Positions 7,692-15,073 of a stretch of 18,099 nt of DNA are shown here, one piece after another. This DNA is from DASVDK01 sp036381125 [NCBI: Thermodesulfobacteriota bacterium] (lineage in GTDB: Bacteria > DASVDK01): assembly GCA_036381125.1 (NCBI GenBank), contig DASVDK010000129.1, positions 1 to 18,099 on the forward strand, given 5' to 3'. The stretch's first letter is position 1. Every line of letters starts with the position of its first letter. The position numbers were made by a program, and so were the translations under genes. Under the pieces are notes generated by a model. The model had not been told where the DNA came from. It made no database searches and saw only the letters and a program-made list of their open reading frames with translations.

Positions 7692-7714
7692 GCGCTCGCC
7701 TCGGAGGTCGGCGT

Positions 7715-8479
7715 ATGACGGGGGAGTCGGTCGCGATCGTCACGGGAGGGTCGCGGGGGATCGGCCGCGCGGTGTGCCGGGCGCTCGCCCGGGACGGGCA
7801 CGTCGTGGTGGCGGTGGGGCGGGACGCCGGGGCGCTCGCCGAGACGGTCCGCGCGGTGACCGCCGACGGCGGCCGCGCCGACGCCGAGGTGGCCGACGTG
7901 ACCGACTCCGGCAGCGTGGACGCCTGCGTGGCGGCGGTGCTCGCCCGGCACGGCCGCGTCGACGTGCTGGTGAACAACGCGGGCGGGGGGAGCGAGGGCC
8001 GGCCGACGCCGGCCGACCGCGTGAGCGACGAGGAGTGGCGGCAGAGCCTCGAGGCGAACCTGCTCGGCGCCTACCGTACCTGCCGTGCCGTGCTCCCCTC
8101 CATGATGGCCAGGCGCTCGGGCGCGATCGTGAACGTGGCCTCCATCGCGGCCAGGCAGGCGAGCCACCTGTCGGGGCTCGTCTACACCGCGGCGAAGTCG
8201 GGCCTGGCCGGCATGACGCGCCACCTCGCGCGGGAGCTCGGGCCGCACGGCATCCGCGTCAACACGGTGGCGCCGGGCCTCGTCCGGTCCGAGCGCGTCG
8301 GCGCGAAGTTCGACCGCCTCCCGGCGGCGGAGCGCGAGGCGATCCTCGCGCGCATCCCGCTCGGCCGGATCGGCGCCGTCGAGGAGGTGGCCGACGTGGT
8401 CGCGTTCCTCGCGGGACCGAAGGCGGCGTACGTGCACGGCGCGATCATCGACGTGAACGGCGGCCTCTTCATGCCTTGA
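7715..8479 (+). CDS. Short-chain dehydrogenase/reductase (FabG-like)
   Basis: NAD(P)-dependent oxidoreductase of the classical SDR family, 254 residues. The cofactor loop TGGSRGIG is at 10-17, the NNAG motif at 87-90, and the catalytic set is Asn114, Ser143, Tyr157 and Lys161 (YTAAK). The C-terminal GAIIDVNGG is the usual family ending. Start ATG 7715 has GGAGG at 7703-7707, seven bases upstream. It is divergent from the dehydrogenase/aldolase pair across an 82-bp gap that holds a candidate operator, and is followed after 108 bp by iclR. An Arg in the glycine loop (Ser-Arg) and Arg36 near the end of strand 2 hint at NADP(H), but this is weak. It likely oxidises a hydroxyl on the pathway's substrate; a role in fatty acid synthesis is less likely in this setting. 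Confidence 0.92.
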   Translation: MTGESVAIVTGGSRGIGRAVCRALARDGHVVVAVGRDAGALAETVRAVTADGGRADAEVADVTDSGSVDACVAAVLARHGRVDVLVNNAGGGSEGRPTPADRVSDEEWRQSLEANLLGAYRTCRAVLPSMMARRSGAIVNVASIAARQASHLSGLVYTAAKSGLAGMTRHLARELGPHGIRVNTVAPGLVRSERVGAKFDRLPAAEREAILARIPLGRIGAVEEVADVVAFLAGPKAAYVHGAIIDVNGGLFMP

Positions 8480-8494
8480 ACCCCATCGCGCCGC

Positions 8495-8520
8495 GGTCAC
8501 GTGAAAAAAAGCACGTGGCC
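8495..8520. terminator. Inverted repeat with poly-A loop between SDR and iclR
   Basis: GGTCACGTG pairs with CACGTGGCC (one G-U wobble as RNA) around the loop AAAAAAAG. It starts 15 bp after the SDR stop and ends just before the iclR -35 hexamer, in a striking A-rich spot. No U run follows the stem, so it is not a standard intrinsic terminator; it could stop SDR transcription weakly or bind a protein at the CACGTG sites. Confidence 0.4.
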
Positions 8521-8526
8521 TGCGCC

Positions 8527-8556
8527 TTGACACCCCGCGACCGCCGCGTCAGGAAT
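8527..8556 (+). promoter_or_regulatory. Candidate sigma-70-type promoter of iclR
   Basis: A perfect -35 hexamer, TTGACA, lies at 8527-8532. The best -10 match is AGGAAT at 8551-8556 with an 18-bp spacer, only three of six bases. The start site would be near 8563, placing the palindromes at 8571-8596 just downstream, a layout that fits autorepression. Confidence 0.4.
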
Positions 8557-8570
8557 AGCAGAACGGAATT

Positions 8571-8585
8571 CGAAACGACGGTTCG
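8571..8585. promoter_or_regulatory. Second palindrome overlapping the iclR operator
   Basis: CGAAACGACGGTTCG is a 15-bp dyad with one mismatched pair (CGAAxCG-N-CGxTTCG). It overlaps the element at 8580-8596 by six bases, so the region before iclR carries two staggered palindromes. Confidence 0.4.
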
Positions 8586-8596
8586 CAATGCGTACC
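8580..8596. promoter_or_regulatory. Candidate IclR operator over the iclR start codon
   Basis: GGTTCGCAATGCGTACC is a 17-bp dyad in which seven of eight arm positions pair. The iclR ATG (8588-8590) lies inside it. It shares ATGCGTACC exactly with the - strand of the site at 7675-7691. Confidence 0.55.
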
Positions 8597-9406
8597 CGGC
8601 GCAAGAACACGTTGCAGTCGCTCGAGCACGCGGTGGCGCTGCTCGAGCTGCTCCGCGACCACCCGGCCGGCCTCGGGCTGACGGAACTCGCGCGGCGGCT
8701 CAGGCTCACGAAGCCGAGCACGTTCCGGATCCTCAACACGCTGCTCGAGTGCCGGTACCTCACCAGGAGCGACACCGACGGGCGGTACGCCCTCGGGGTG
8801 AGGCTCTGGAGGCTCGGCTGCGCGGCCGTGGAGCGCGAGGCGTCGTTGCGAGAGGCCGCGGCGCCGGTCCTGCGCCGGCTGGCCGAGCAGACGCACGAGA
8901 CGTCGAACCTCAGCATCTACGACCACGGCCGGATCGTCTACATCGACTCGGTCGAGAGCCAGCAGTCGCTCCGGTTCGCGGCGCGGATCGGCGAGAGCGC
9001 GCCGGCCCACGCGGTCGCGACCGGCAAGGCGCTGCTCGCCTTCCAGCCGCCCGAGGAGATCGAGCGGGTCATCCGGGCGGGGCTCGAGGCGCTCACGCCG
9101 AAGACCATCGTGACGGCGGCCGACCTCATGCGGGAGCTCGCCGCGATCCGCGCGAGCGGCGTGTCGCGCAACCTGGGCGAATCGCACCCCGGCGTCGGCG
9201 CCATCGCGGTGCCGATCTTCCGGCCGGACGGCCGCGTGCTCGCGGCGATCTCGGTCGCCGGGCCGCTCATCCGGCTGTCGGGGCCGCGCATGCGGACCTA
9301 CGAAGGGCTCCTGCGCGAGGGAGCGGCCGAGGTGACGCGGCGCCTCGGCGGGGGGCGTCCCGCTCCGGTGGCGGCCGGCGGCGCGCGCCGGGGCCCGCCG
9401 CGGTGA
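8588..9406 (+). CDS. IclR-family transcriptional regulator
   Basis: DNA-binding regulator of 272 residues with the two IclR domains. The winged helix-turn-helix is at about 9-70 (QSLEHAVALLELL opening, recognition helix TKPSTFRILNTL at 41-52). The effector domain is at about 85-250 with APAHAVATGKALLA at 138-151 and GVGAIAVPIF at 202-211. The family opening lies eight residues after ATG 8588, which supports that start even though no good ribosome binding site precedes it. The Pro/Gly/Arg-rich tail after 254 is unstructured-looking. Two staggered palindromes overlap the start, implying autoregulation, and one has a close copy in the divergent gap upstream. IclR proteins usually control adjacent catabolic genes in response to a small aromatic or organic acid; effector unknown. 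Confidence 0.93.
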   Translation: MRTRRKNTLQSLEHAVALLELLRDHPAGLGLTELARRLRLTKPSTFRILNTLLECRYLTRSDTDGRYALGVRLWRLGCAAVEREASLREAAAPVLRRLAEQTHETSNLSIYDHGRIVYIDSVESQQSLRFAARIGESAPAHAVATGKALLAFQPPEEIERVIRAGLEALTPKTIVTAADLMRELAAIRASGVSRNLGESHPGVGAIAVPIFRPDGRVLAAISVAGPLIRLSGPRMRTYEGLLREGAAEVTRRLGGGRPAPVAAGGARRGPPR

Positions 9407-9458
9407 CGGGCGGAGCCGCGTGGTTCGACGGCACGAGGGGAGGGGGAAGCGACGCCAC

Positions 9459-10790
9459 ATGGCCGACGCGACGACGGTAAAGGTGCTCAAGGGGAGCCGG
9501 CTCATCGACGGGACGGGCCGGGAGGTCTCGAAGGACGCCGTGGTGGTGATCGACGGCGACACGATCCGCCAGGTCGGCGCGGAGGCGGACGTGCGGGTCC
9601 CGCCGGGCGCCCACGTGGAGGAGTTTCCCGGCTGTACGCTCATGCCCGGCCTCATGGACTGTCACCTCCACCTGACCGCGCACAACGTCCTCACGTTCAA
9701 GAACTACCGGGCCGCGGGCGGCGAGACCTCGCCGCAGCAGATGCTCCTCTACGCCCTCTTCCACGCGCAGCTCTGCTTCGAGATGGGCTTCACGACGCTG
9801 CGGCACCTCGGCTGGGCGAGCGGGCACGGCCTCGACGTCGACGAGATGGTGGCCCTGCGCGAGGCGATCGAGGCGGGCATCGTCGCGGGGCCTCGCCTCA
9901 GGGTGGCCGGGTGGACGGTCATCACGGGCTCCCATCTCGACCTCTGCCTGCCGCGCCGCGGCTTCCGGACCGACCCGGACCAGACGGCCGACGGGCCGTG
10001 GGCGCTGCGCCGGCTCGCCAGGAAGCACCTGCGCACCGGGACCGACTTCCTGAAGACCTGCGTCTCCGGCGGCGGCGGGACCGACAAGGAGGAGCCCGAC
10101 GTCCGGAACATGACGCAGGAGGAGCTGGACGCGATCGTCGACGAGGCCCATGCCTTCCACAAGCGGGTGGCCGTCCACTGCTTCACGCCCCAGGCGCAGA
10201 AGATGGCCATCCGGGCCGGCGCCGACACGATCGAGCATACGGTCTTCACCGACGACGAGGCGCTGGCCATGATCCTCGAGCGCGACGTCCCGGTGACGCC
10301 GACGCTCATGCATCGCACCGATCACGCCATCGACGTCCGCCGCCGGAACGGGACGCCCGAGTTCGTCACGCGGAAAATGAAGACGATCCAGCCGCACGCC
10401 TACGAGTGCTTCAAGCGGATGCACCGGGCGGGCGTCACGCTGGCCATGGGCACCGACACCCAGCTCGACCCCGAGATGGGGGCCAACGCCGGCGAGCTGG
10501 AGCTGTACGTGAACCTGGGGATGACCCCCATGGAGGCCATCCAGACGGCGACGCGCAACGCCGCCCGGGCGATCGGGGTGGACGCGATCACCGGGACGCT
10601 GGTGCCCGGGAAGCTGGCCGACGTGATCGCCGTGGAGGGCAACCCGCTCGCCGACGTCCGCTTGCTTCAGGAGCGCGAGAAGATCAAGCTCGTCATGAAG
10701 GAGGGGAAGATCTTCGTGGACCGTCGGCCGGGCCGGCGCAAGGAGGTCATCCACGACGAGTCTCGCGACTGGATCCAGATCGACGCGTAG
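9459..10790 (+). CDS. Metal-dependent amidohydrolase (imidazolonepropionase/prolidase-like)
   Basis: Amidohydrolase-superfamily enzyme of 443 residues. An N-terminal beta-sandwich strand region precedes the TIM barrel. Metal-binding residues are visible: His69 and His71 in MDCHLHL, Lys199 in DFLKTCVSGG (the likely carboxylated bridge), His240 in VAVHCF, His260 in TIEHTVF, and Asp333 in AMGTDTQ. The C-terminal GTLVPGKLADVIAVEGNPL strand returns to the sandwich domain. This pattern fits the binuclear group that includes Xaa-Pro dipeptidase-like and related amidohydrolases. ATG 9459 is chosen because homology-like sequence begins there; a G-rich run at 9435-9447 is a weak, distant ribosome binding site. 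It follows iclR by 52 bp and precedes a transporter by 30 bp. It may hydrolyse a cyclic or peptide amide taken up by that transporter, which is inference. Confidence 0.92.
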   Translation: MADATTVKVLKGSRLIDGTGREVSKDAVVVIDGDTIRQVGAEADVRVPPGAHVEEFPGCTLMPGLMDCHLHLTAHNVLTFKNYRAAGGETSPQQMLLYALFHAQLCFEMGFTTLRHLGWASGHGLDVDEMVALREAIEAGIVAGPRLRVAGWTVITGSHLDLCLPRRGFRTDPDQTADGPWALRRLARKHLRTGTDFLKTCVSGGGGTDKEEPDVRNMTQEELDAIVDEAHAFHKRVAVHCFTPQAQKMAIRAGADTIEHTVFTDDEALAMILERDVPVTPTLMHRTDHAIDVRRRNGTPEFVTRKMKTIQPHAYECFKRMHRAGVTLAMGTDTQLDPEMGANAGELELYVNLGMTPMEAIQTATRNAARAIGVDAITGTLVPGKLADVIAVEGNPLADVRLLQEREKIKLVMKEGKIFVDRRPGRRKEVIHDESRDWIQIDA

Positions 10791-10820
10791 GGCCCGCGGC
10801 GGGGCCCCGAGGGGACGGCG

Positions 10821-11594
10821 ATGAAGCCGGCGATCGAGCGAACGCTCTGGTTCGTGGCGCCCTTCCTGGTGATCGGGCTCGCCTGGGAGGCGATCGCCCG
10901 GTTCGGCCCCTTCCCGCCGAAGCTGTTCCCCGGCGTGGAGGCGGTCGCCGCGGCGCTCGGGCGACTGGTCGCCTCCGGGGTCCTCTTCGAGCACATCGGC
11001 GGCACGCTCGTCCGCCTCGTCGTCGGCTTCGCCATCGGCGCCGTCGTGGGGCTCGTCGTGGGGGTGCTCATGGGGCGGTATCGGGCCGCCGAGGACCTCT
11101 GCCTCCCGCTCGTCAGCATCGGGGCGCCGATCCCCGGGCTCGCCTACGCCCCGCTCTTCATCCTCTGGTTCGGCCTCGGCGACCGGTCAGCCGTGCTCCT
11201 GGTGGCCTTCGCCACGACCTTCCCGGTCGTCACCAACGTCTGGACCGGAGTCAAGACCGTCCGCCCCGTCTGGATCCGCGCGGCCGAGGCGATGGGGCTC
11301 TCCGATCGGCAGCTCTTCCGGAAAGTCATCCTGCCCGCGGCGCTGCCGCTCTCGCTGACCGGCCTGCGCCTCGGGCTGGCGCGGGCGTGGCGCGTGCTCG
11401 TCGCGGCCGAGATGCTCACGGCCGTCCCGGCCGGCCTCGGCTGGCTCATCTTCGGCGCCCGGGAGTTCCTGAACACCGACGTCATGCTGGCCGGCATCGC
11501 GGTCATCGGCCTGATCGGCCTGGCCCTCGAGAAGCTGGTCTTCGAGCGGATCGAGCGGTTCACCGTGGTCCGCTGGGGGATGGTCACGGCATGA
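10821..11594 (+). CDS. ABC transporter permease, TauC/SsuC type, copy 1
   Basis: Inner-membrane permease of the nitrate/sulfonate/taurine-type importers, 257 residues. Hydrophobic stretches lie at about 9-24, 62-84, 96-117, 123-142 and 222-240. The coupling loop with the EAA-like motif IRAAEAMGLSDRQLFRKV is at 152-169, followed by ILPAALP. It is about the standard length for SsuC/TauC. Its stop overlaps the start of a second, clearly related permease (ATGA at 11591), and the ATPase follows. Substrate classes for this family range from sulfonates to pyrimidines and aromatic acids, so none is assigned. Confidence 0.93.
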   Translation: MKPAIERTLWFVAPFLVIGLAWEAIARFGPFPPKLFPGVEAVAAALGRLVASGVLFEHIGGTLVRLVVGFAIGAVVGLVVGVLMGRYRAAEDLCLPLVSIGAPIPGLAYAPLFILWFGLGDRSAVLLVAFATTFPVVTNVWTGVKTVRPVWIRAAEAMGLSDRQLFRKVILPAALPLSLTGLRLGLARAWRVLVAAEMLTAVPAGLGWLIFGAREFLNTDVMLAGIAVIGLIGLALEKLVFERIERFTVVRWGMVTA

Positions 11595-12358
11595 GGCGCG
11601 TGCGTGGAGCGGCCGGAATCGTCCTGGCGGCGCTCGCCTGGGAGGCGCTCGCGCGAAGCGGCGTCTTCCCTCGCGCCCTCGCGCCGGACCTCCGGGCCGT
11701 CGGCGGCGCACTCTGGCAGATGGCGCTCGACGGGACGCTGGCCATGCACATCGGCTGGACGCTCGCACGGATCCTCGTCGGGCTCGCCATCGCGGCGAGC
11801 ATCGGCATCCCGCTCGGCCTGCTGATGGGGCGGTTCCGGCCGGTGGAACGCTTCGTCGCGCCGATCGTCAACGTCCTCATGCCGATCCCGTCGCTCGCCT
11901 GGGTGCCGATGCTGATCCTCTGGTTCGGCCTCGGCAACACGGCGACGATCGCCCTGGTCGTGTACGCGGCGAGCTTCCAGTTCGTCTACAACGCCTGGGC
12001 CGGCGTCCGCGCCGTCAACCCCATCTGGATCCGCGCGGCCGTCGCCATGGGCGCCGACGAGCGCACCCTCTTCCGCCGCGTGGTCCTCCCCGGGGCGCTG
12101 CCCTACGTCATCACCGGCTTCCGGCTCGCCTTCGCGCGCTCGTGGATCGCCGTCGTCGGCGGCGAGATGATCGCCGCGAGCCAGTGGGGGCTCGGCTGGG
12201 TCATCTTCGACGCCAAGGAGTTCCTGAACGCCGACGTCATGATGGCCGCCCTCCTGGTGATCGGTCTGCTCGGCCTCGCGTTCGAGCGGTTCGCCTTCCA
12301 GGGGATCGAGCGACGGACGGTCGCCCGGTGGGGCATGGTCCGCACGGCCGCCGCGTGA
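11591..12358 (+). CDS. ABC transporter permease, TauC/SsuC type, copy 2
   Basis: Second permease of 255 residues, paralogous to the preceding one: the two align from end to end, sharing LILWFGLG (113-120 in copy 1), the IRAA-AMG coupling loop (147-154 here), the EFLN-DVM segment and the closing RWGMV. The start ATG 11591 overlaps the copy 1 stop, so both are translated together. This suggests a heterodimeric membrane core rather than the homodimer common for this family. The two differ in the helix after LILWFGLG and in the segment after the coupling loop, where substrate-path residues might diverge. Sixteen bases separate it from the ATPase. Confidence 0.92.
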   Translation: MRRVRGAAGIVLAALAWEALARSGVFPRALAPDLRAVGGALWQMALDGTLAMHIGWTLARILVGLAIAASIGIPLGLLMGRFRPVERFVAPIVNVLMPIPSLAWVPMLILWFGLGNTATIALVVYAASFQFVYNAWAGVRAVNPIWIRAAVAMGADERTLFRRVVLPGALPYVITGFRLAFARSWIAVVGGEMIAASQWGLGWVIFDAKEFLNADVMMAALLVIGLLGLAFERFAFQGIERRTVARWGMVRTAAA

Positions 12359-12374
12359 GGCACGGAGACCCGCC

Positions 12375-13145
12375 ATGAGCCAGATCGAGGTCCAGCACGT
12401 CACGCTCGAGTACGAGGCGGAGGGCAGGCGCGTCACGGCGCTGCGCGACGTGAGCGTCGAGGTCGGGACGTCCGAGTTCCTCTGCATCCTCGGGCCGAGC
12501 GGCTGCGGGAAGACGACGCTCCTCAACATCCTGGCCGGGTTCCTCGAGCCGACCGCGGGCCGGGTGCGGATCGGCGGCCGGCCGGTCGTCAGGCGGGGGC
12601 AGGACCGCGGGGTCGTCTTCCAGGACTTCGCCCAGCTCTTTCCCTGGCGGACGGCGCGCGGCAACGTCGAGTTCGGCCTCGAGATCCGCGGCGTCCCGAC
12701 CGATCGCCGCCGGGAGACGGCGCTCGAGTTCCTGCGGCTGGTGAAGCTCGAGGCCTTCGCGGACGCCTATCCGAGCCAGCTCTCCGGCGGCATGCAGCAG
12801 CGGGTCGCCATCGCCCGGGCGCTCGCGTACAGCCCGGCCGTCCTCCTCATGGACGAGCCGTTCGCGGCGCTCGACGCCATGACCCGTGACGACATGCAGC
12901 GCCTGCTCGTGGACGTCTGGCAGGCGACGCGCAAGACGGTCGTCTACGTGACGCACAACGTGGCCGAGGCGGTCTACCTCGCCGACCGGATCGTCGTCAT
13001 GGCGCCGCACCCCGGGACGGTGAAGGCCGAGCTCCGGGTGCGCATCGCGCGACCGAGGGACCCGCTCGGGGCCGAGTTCGTCGACACGCAGCGGCGGGTC
13101 CTCACGGAACTCGGCGCGCGCGCCGGCGCGGCCGAGGTCGCCTGA
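12375..13145 (+). CDS. ABC transporter ATPase, TauB/SsuB type
   Basis: Nucleotide-binding subunit for the two upstream permeases, 256 residues. All motifs are intact: Walker [10 protein letters not shown] at 40-48, Q-loop Gln83, signature LSGGMQ at 136-141, Walker B LLMDEP at 157-162 and switch His194 in VTHN. The [15 protein letters not shown] stretch after the Q-loop is typical of TauB/SsuB/NrtD relatives. One ATPase gene serving two permeases means an ATPase homodimer on a permease heterodimer. The binding protein is encoded separately at 15074, two genes further on. Family firm, substrate unknown. Confidence 0.95.
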   Translation: MSQIEVQHVTLEYEAEGRRVTALRDVSVEVGTSEFLCILGPSGCGKTTLLNILAGFLEPTAGRVRIGGRPVVRRGQDRGVVFQDFAQLFPWRTARGNVEFGLEIRGVPTDRRRETALEFLRLVKLEAFADAYPSQLSGGMQQRVAIARALAYSPAVLLMDEPFAALDAMTRDDMQRLLVDVWQATRKTVVYVTHNVAEAVYLADRIVVMAPHPGTVKAELRVRIARPRDPLGAEFVDTQRRVLTELGARAGAAEVA

Positions 13146-13163
13146 CGGACGGGGAGGCGCCTC

Positions 13164-14222
13164 GTGACGGGTCATCGCGCCGCCGTCCTCTACGGGCCCG
13201 AGGACCTGCGGGTGGTCGAGGTCGAGCGGCCCGGGGCCGGGCCGGGCGAGGTCGTGGTGCGCGTCATGGCGACGGCGCTCTGCGGTTCGGACGTGCACGC
13301 CTACCTCGGCCGGCTGCCCCGGATCCGCTTCCCGCAGATCCTCGGGCACGAGCTGGCCGGCGTCGTCGTCGAGGCCGGCGCCGGCGTCGCCGCCCTGCGC
13401 GTCGGCGACCGCGTCTGCATCGAGAACCACATGCACTGCGGCGCCTGCGAGTTCTGCCTCGAGGGCCGGATCAACATCTGCCGGCAGGCGCGCTCCATCG
13501 GCTTCAGCCTCCCGGGCGGCTTCGGGCAGCACGTCGTCGTGCCGGAGCGGTTCGCCGTCCTTCTGCCCGACTCGCTGTCGTTCGAGGCCGGCGCGCTGAT
13601 CCAGCCGCTCAGCGTCGCCTACCACGCCGTGGTCCGGCGGGGGCGGGTCACGCCCGGCAGCCGCGTCCTCGTCATCGGCAGCGGGTCGATGGGCCTCTGC
13701 GCGCTGGCCGTGGCCGCGGCGTGCGGGGCCGAGGTCTACCTGAGCGGGTCGTCGCCGAACCGCCTCGAGCTGGCGCGGCGGATGGGCGCGGCCGAGACCC
13801 TCGACGTCCGCGAGGCGGACGCGTACCGACGGGTGCGCGACCTCACCGGCGGCCGCGGCGTCGACGTCGCCTTCGAGTGCGCGGGCGGGGACCAGGACGC
13901 GACGCTGCGCCAGGCGCTCGGCGCGGTCAAACGGGGCGGGCGGGTCGTCCAGGTGGGCACGTTCGCCGAGAACCGCGCCACCGTCCCGGCGAACGACCTG
14001 CAGGACCAGGAGCTGGAGCTGCTCGGCGCCCGCGGCCACCCGAACGCCATCGAGCCCTGCATCCGGCTCGTGGCCGACGGGATCGTCGACGTCGCGCCGA
14101 TGGTCACGCACCGCGTCGGGCTCGAAGGGGCGGCGGACGCCCTCCGGATGATGGCCTTCGAGCGGAGCCGCGGGGTGAAGACGCTGCTCCTCCCGAACGG
14201 CGCCGCCGGCGCCGCGGGCTAG
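13164..14222 (+). CDS. Zinc-dependent alcohol dehydrogenase (MDR family)
   Basis: Medium-chain dehydrogenase of 352 residues, of the sorbitol/threonine dehydrogenase branch. Catalytic zinc residues are Cys40 (ALCGSD), His62 and Glu63 (GHE). The structural zinc site is complete: Cys92, Cys95, Cys98 and Cys106. The Rossmann loop is GSGSMG at 172-177. The branch's usual Glu in the EPL motif is Gln147 here (LIQPLSVAYHAV). Strand 2 ends in SGSSPNR without the acidic residue expected of strict NAD enzymes, so NADP use is possible. Translation begins at GTG 13164, seven bases after GGGGAGG. It sits between the transporter ATPase and the MBL hydrolase with gaps of 18 and 11 bp, so it is part of the same transcript and probably acts on the imported compound or a product. 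Confidence 0.92.
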   Translation: MTGHRAAVLYGPEDLRVVEVERPGAGPGEVVVRVMATALCGSDVHAYLGRLPRIRFPQILGHELAGVVVEAGAGVAALRVGDRVCIENHMHCGACEFCLEGRINICRQARSIGFSLPGGFGQHVVVPERFAVLLPDSLSFEAGALIQPLSVAYHAVVRRGRVTPGSRVLVIGSGSMGLCALAVAAACGAEVYLSGSSPNRLELARRMGAAETLDVREADAYRRVRDLTGGRGVDVAFECAGGDQDATLRQALGAVKRGGRVVQVGTFAENRATVPANDLQDQELELLGARGHPNAIEPCIRLVADGIVDVAPMVTHRVGLEGAADALRMMAFERSRGVKTLLLPNGAAGAAG

Positions 14223-14233
14223 CGGAGACCGGC

Positions 14234-14971
14234 ATGCGACTCCTCGACGGCGTGTACCTCGTCGGCAGCGGCACGATCGGGCTCTCGGCGCCCACCGACT
14301 GCAACGTCTACGTCGTCGACGCCGGCGAGTCGCTCGTGATGGTGGACGCCGGCTCGGGCATGGCGCCCGCGGACATCCTGGACAACCTGCGGGCCGACGG
14401 CCTGGACCCCGCCCGCCTCTCCCACATCGTGCTCACCCACTCCCACTGGGACCACGTGCGGGGCTGCCGGGCGCTCGCCGCCGGCGGGGCCGCCGTGCTG
14501 GTCCACGAGGCGGGGCGCGCCGTCGTCGAGGAGGGGCCGTATGCCCGCCGCGACGTCTCCGTCGAGCCGGTCCGCGTGAGCCGCACCCTCACGGGCGGCG
14601 AGCGGCTCGCGATCGGACGCGTCGACCTCGAGGTCGTCGCGCTGCCGGGCCACAGCCTCGACTCGATCGCCGTCCGGCTCGTGGCCGACGGCCGTTCGGT
14701 CTGCTTCACCGGCGACACGGCGCTCGCCATGGGGATCTGCGGGCCGACGGCGCCGGAGGACATGGGGACGCTCAAGTCCAGCGTGGCGCGGCTCGACGCG
14801 CTCGGCATCGACGCGCTGCTGCCGGGCCACGGCCTCTTCGTGCTGCGCGGCGGCCGCGATCACGTGGCGCTCCTCGATCGAAAGCTCCGAGAGCGCTGGT
14901 ACGACGCCTACGTGCACCCGTCCCCGTTCTCGCCCGCCTGGCACCTCGCCAGGGGGGCGGCGCCGGGGTAG
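14234..14971 (+). CDS. Metallo-beta-lactamase-fold hydrolase
   Basis: MBL-fold metal hydrolase of 245 residues. The full set of metal residues is present: HSHWDH at 69-74 (His69, His71, Asp73, His74), His140 in LPGHS, Asp161 in FTGDTAL and His199 in LLPGHG. The layout resembles glyoxalase II and quorum-lactonase relatives; neither can be picked from sequence. No signal peptide, so it is cytoplasmic. It is 11 bp after the zinc dehydrogenase, which suits a dehydrogenase making a lactone or thioester that this enzyme opens; that is inference. It is followed by a 102-bp gap before the binding protein. Confidence 0.9.
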   Translation: MRLLDGVYLVGSGTIGLSAPTDCNVYVVDAGESLVMVDAGSGMAPADILDNLRADGLDPARLSHIVLTHSHWDHVRGCRALAAGGAAVLVHEAGRAVVEEGPYARRDVSVEPVRVSRTLTGGERLAIGRVDLEVVALPGHSLDSIAVRLVADGRSVCFTGDTALAMGICGPTAPEDMGTLKSSVARLDALGIDALLPGHGLFVLRGGRDHVALLDRKLRERWYDAYVHPSPFSPAWHLARGAAPG

Positions 14972-15040
14972 CGCGTGCGGTCGGCCGGGCGCACGTCGGG
15001 GAGCGGCCACCTGCGGTCGTCGAACTCTCGAGAGGCGGGC

Positions 15041-15056
15041 GTGACGCGACTGTCAC
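15041..15056. promoter_or_regulatory. Short dyad upstream of the solute-binding protein gene
   Basis: GTGAC and GTCAC are separated by six bases, 17 bp before ATG 15074, in the widest gap of this operon. A 10-bp palindrome, CTCTCGAGAG, is at 15025-15034. Either could be a protein-binding site, but arms this short arise by chance. No convincing promoter hexamers were seen. Confidence 0.2.
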
Positions 15057-15061
15057 CGAGC

Positions 15062-15068
15062 AAGGAGG
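15062..15068 (+). promoter_or_regulatory. Ribosome binding site of the second binding protein
   Basis: AAGGAGG five bases before ATG 15074. It favours this start over an in-frame GTG at 14975, whose extra 33 codons do not look like a signal peptide. Confidence 0.8.
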
Positions 15069-15073
15069 AGGAG

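Noticed and set aside
9422-9427. GGTTCG half-site between iclR and the amidohydrolase gene
   Set aside because: Only a six-base match without a second arm, so it is too short to call an operator.
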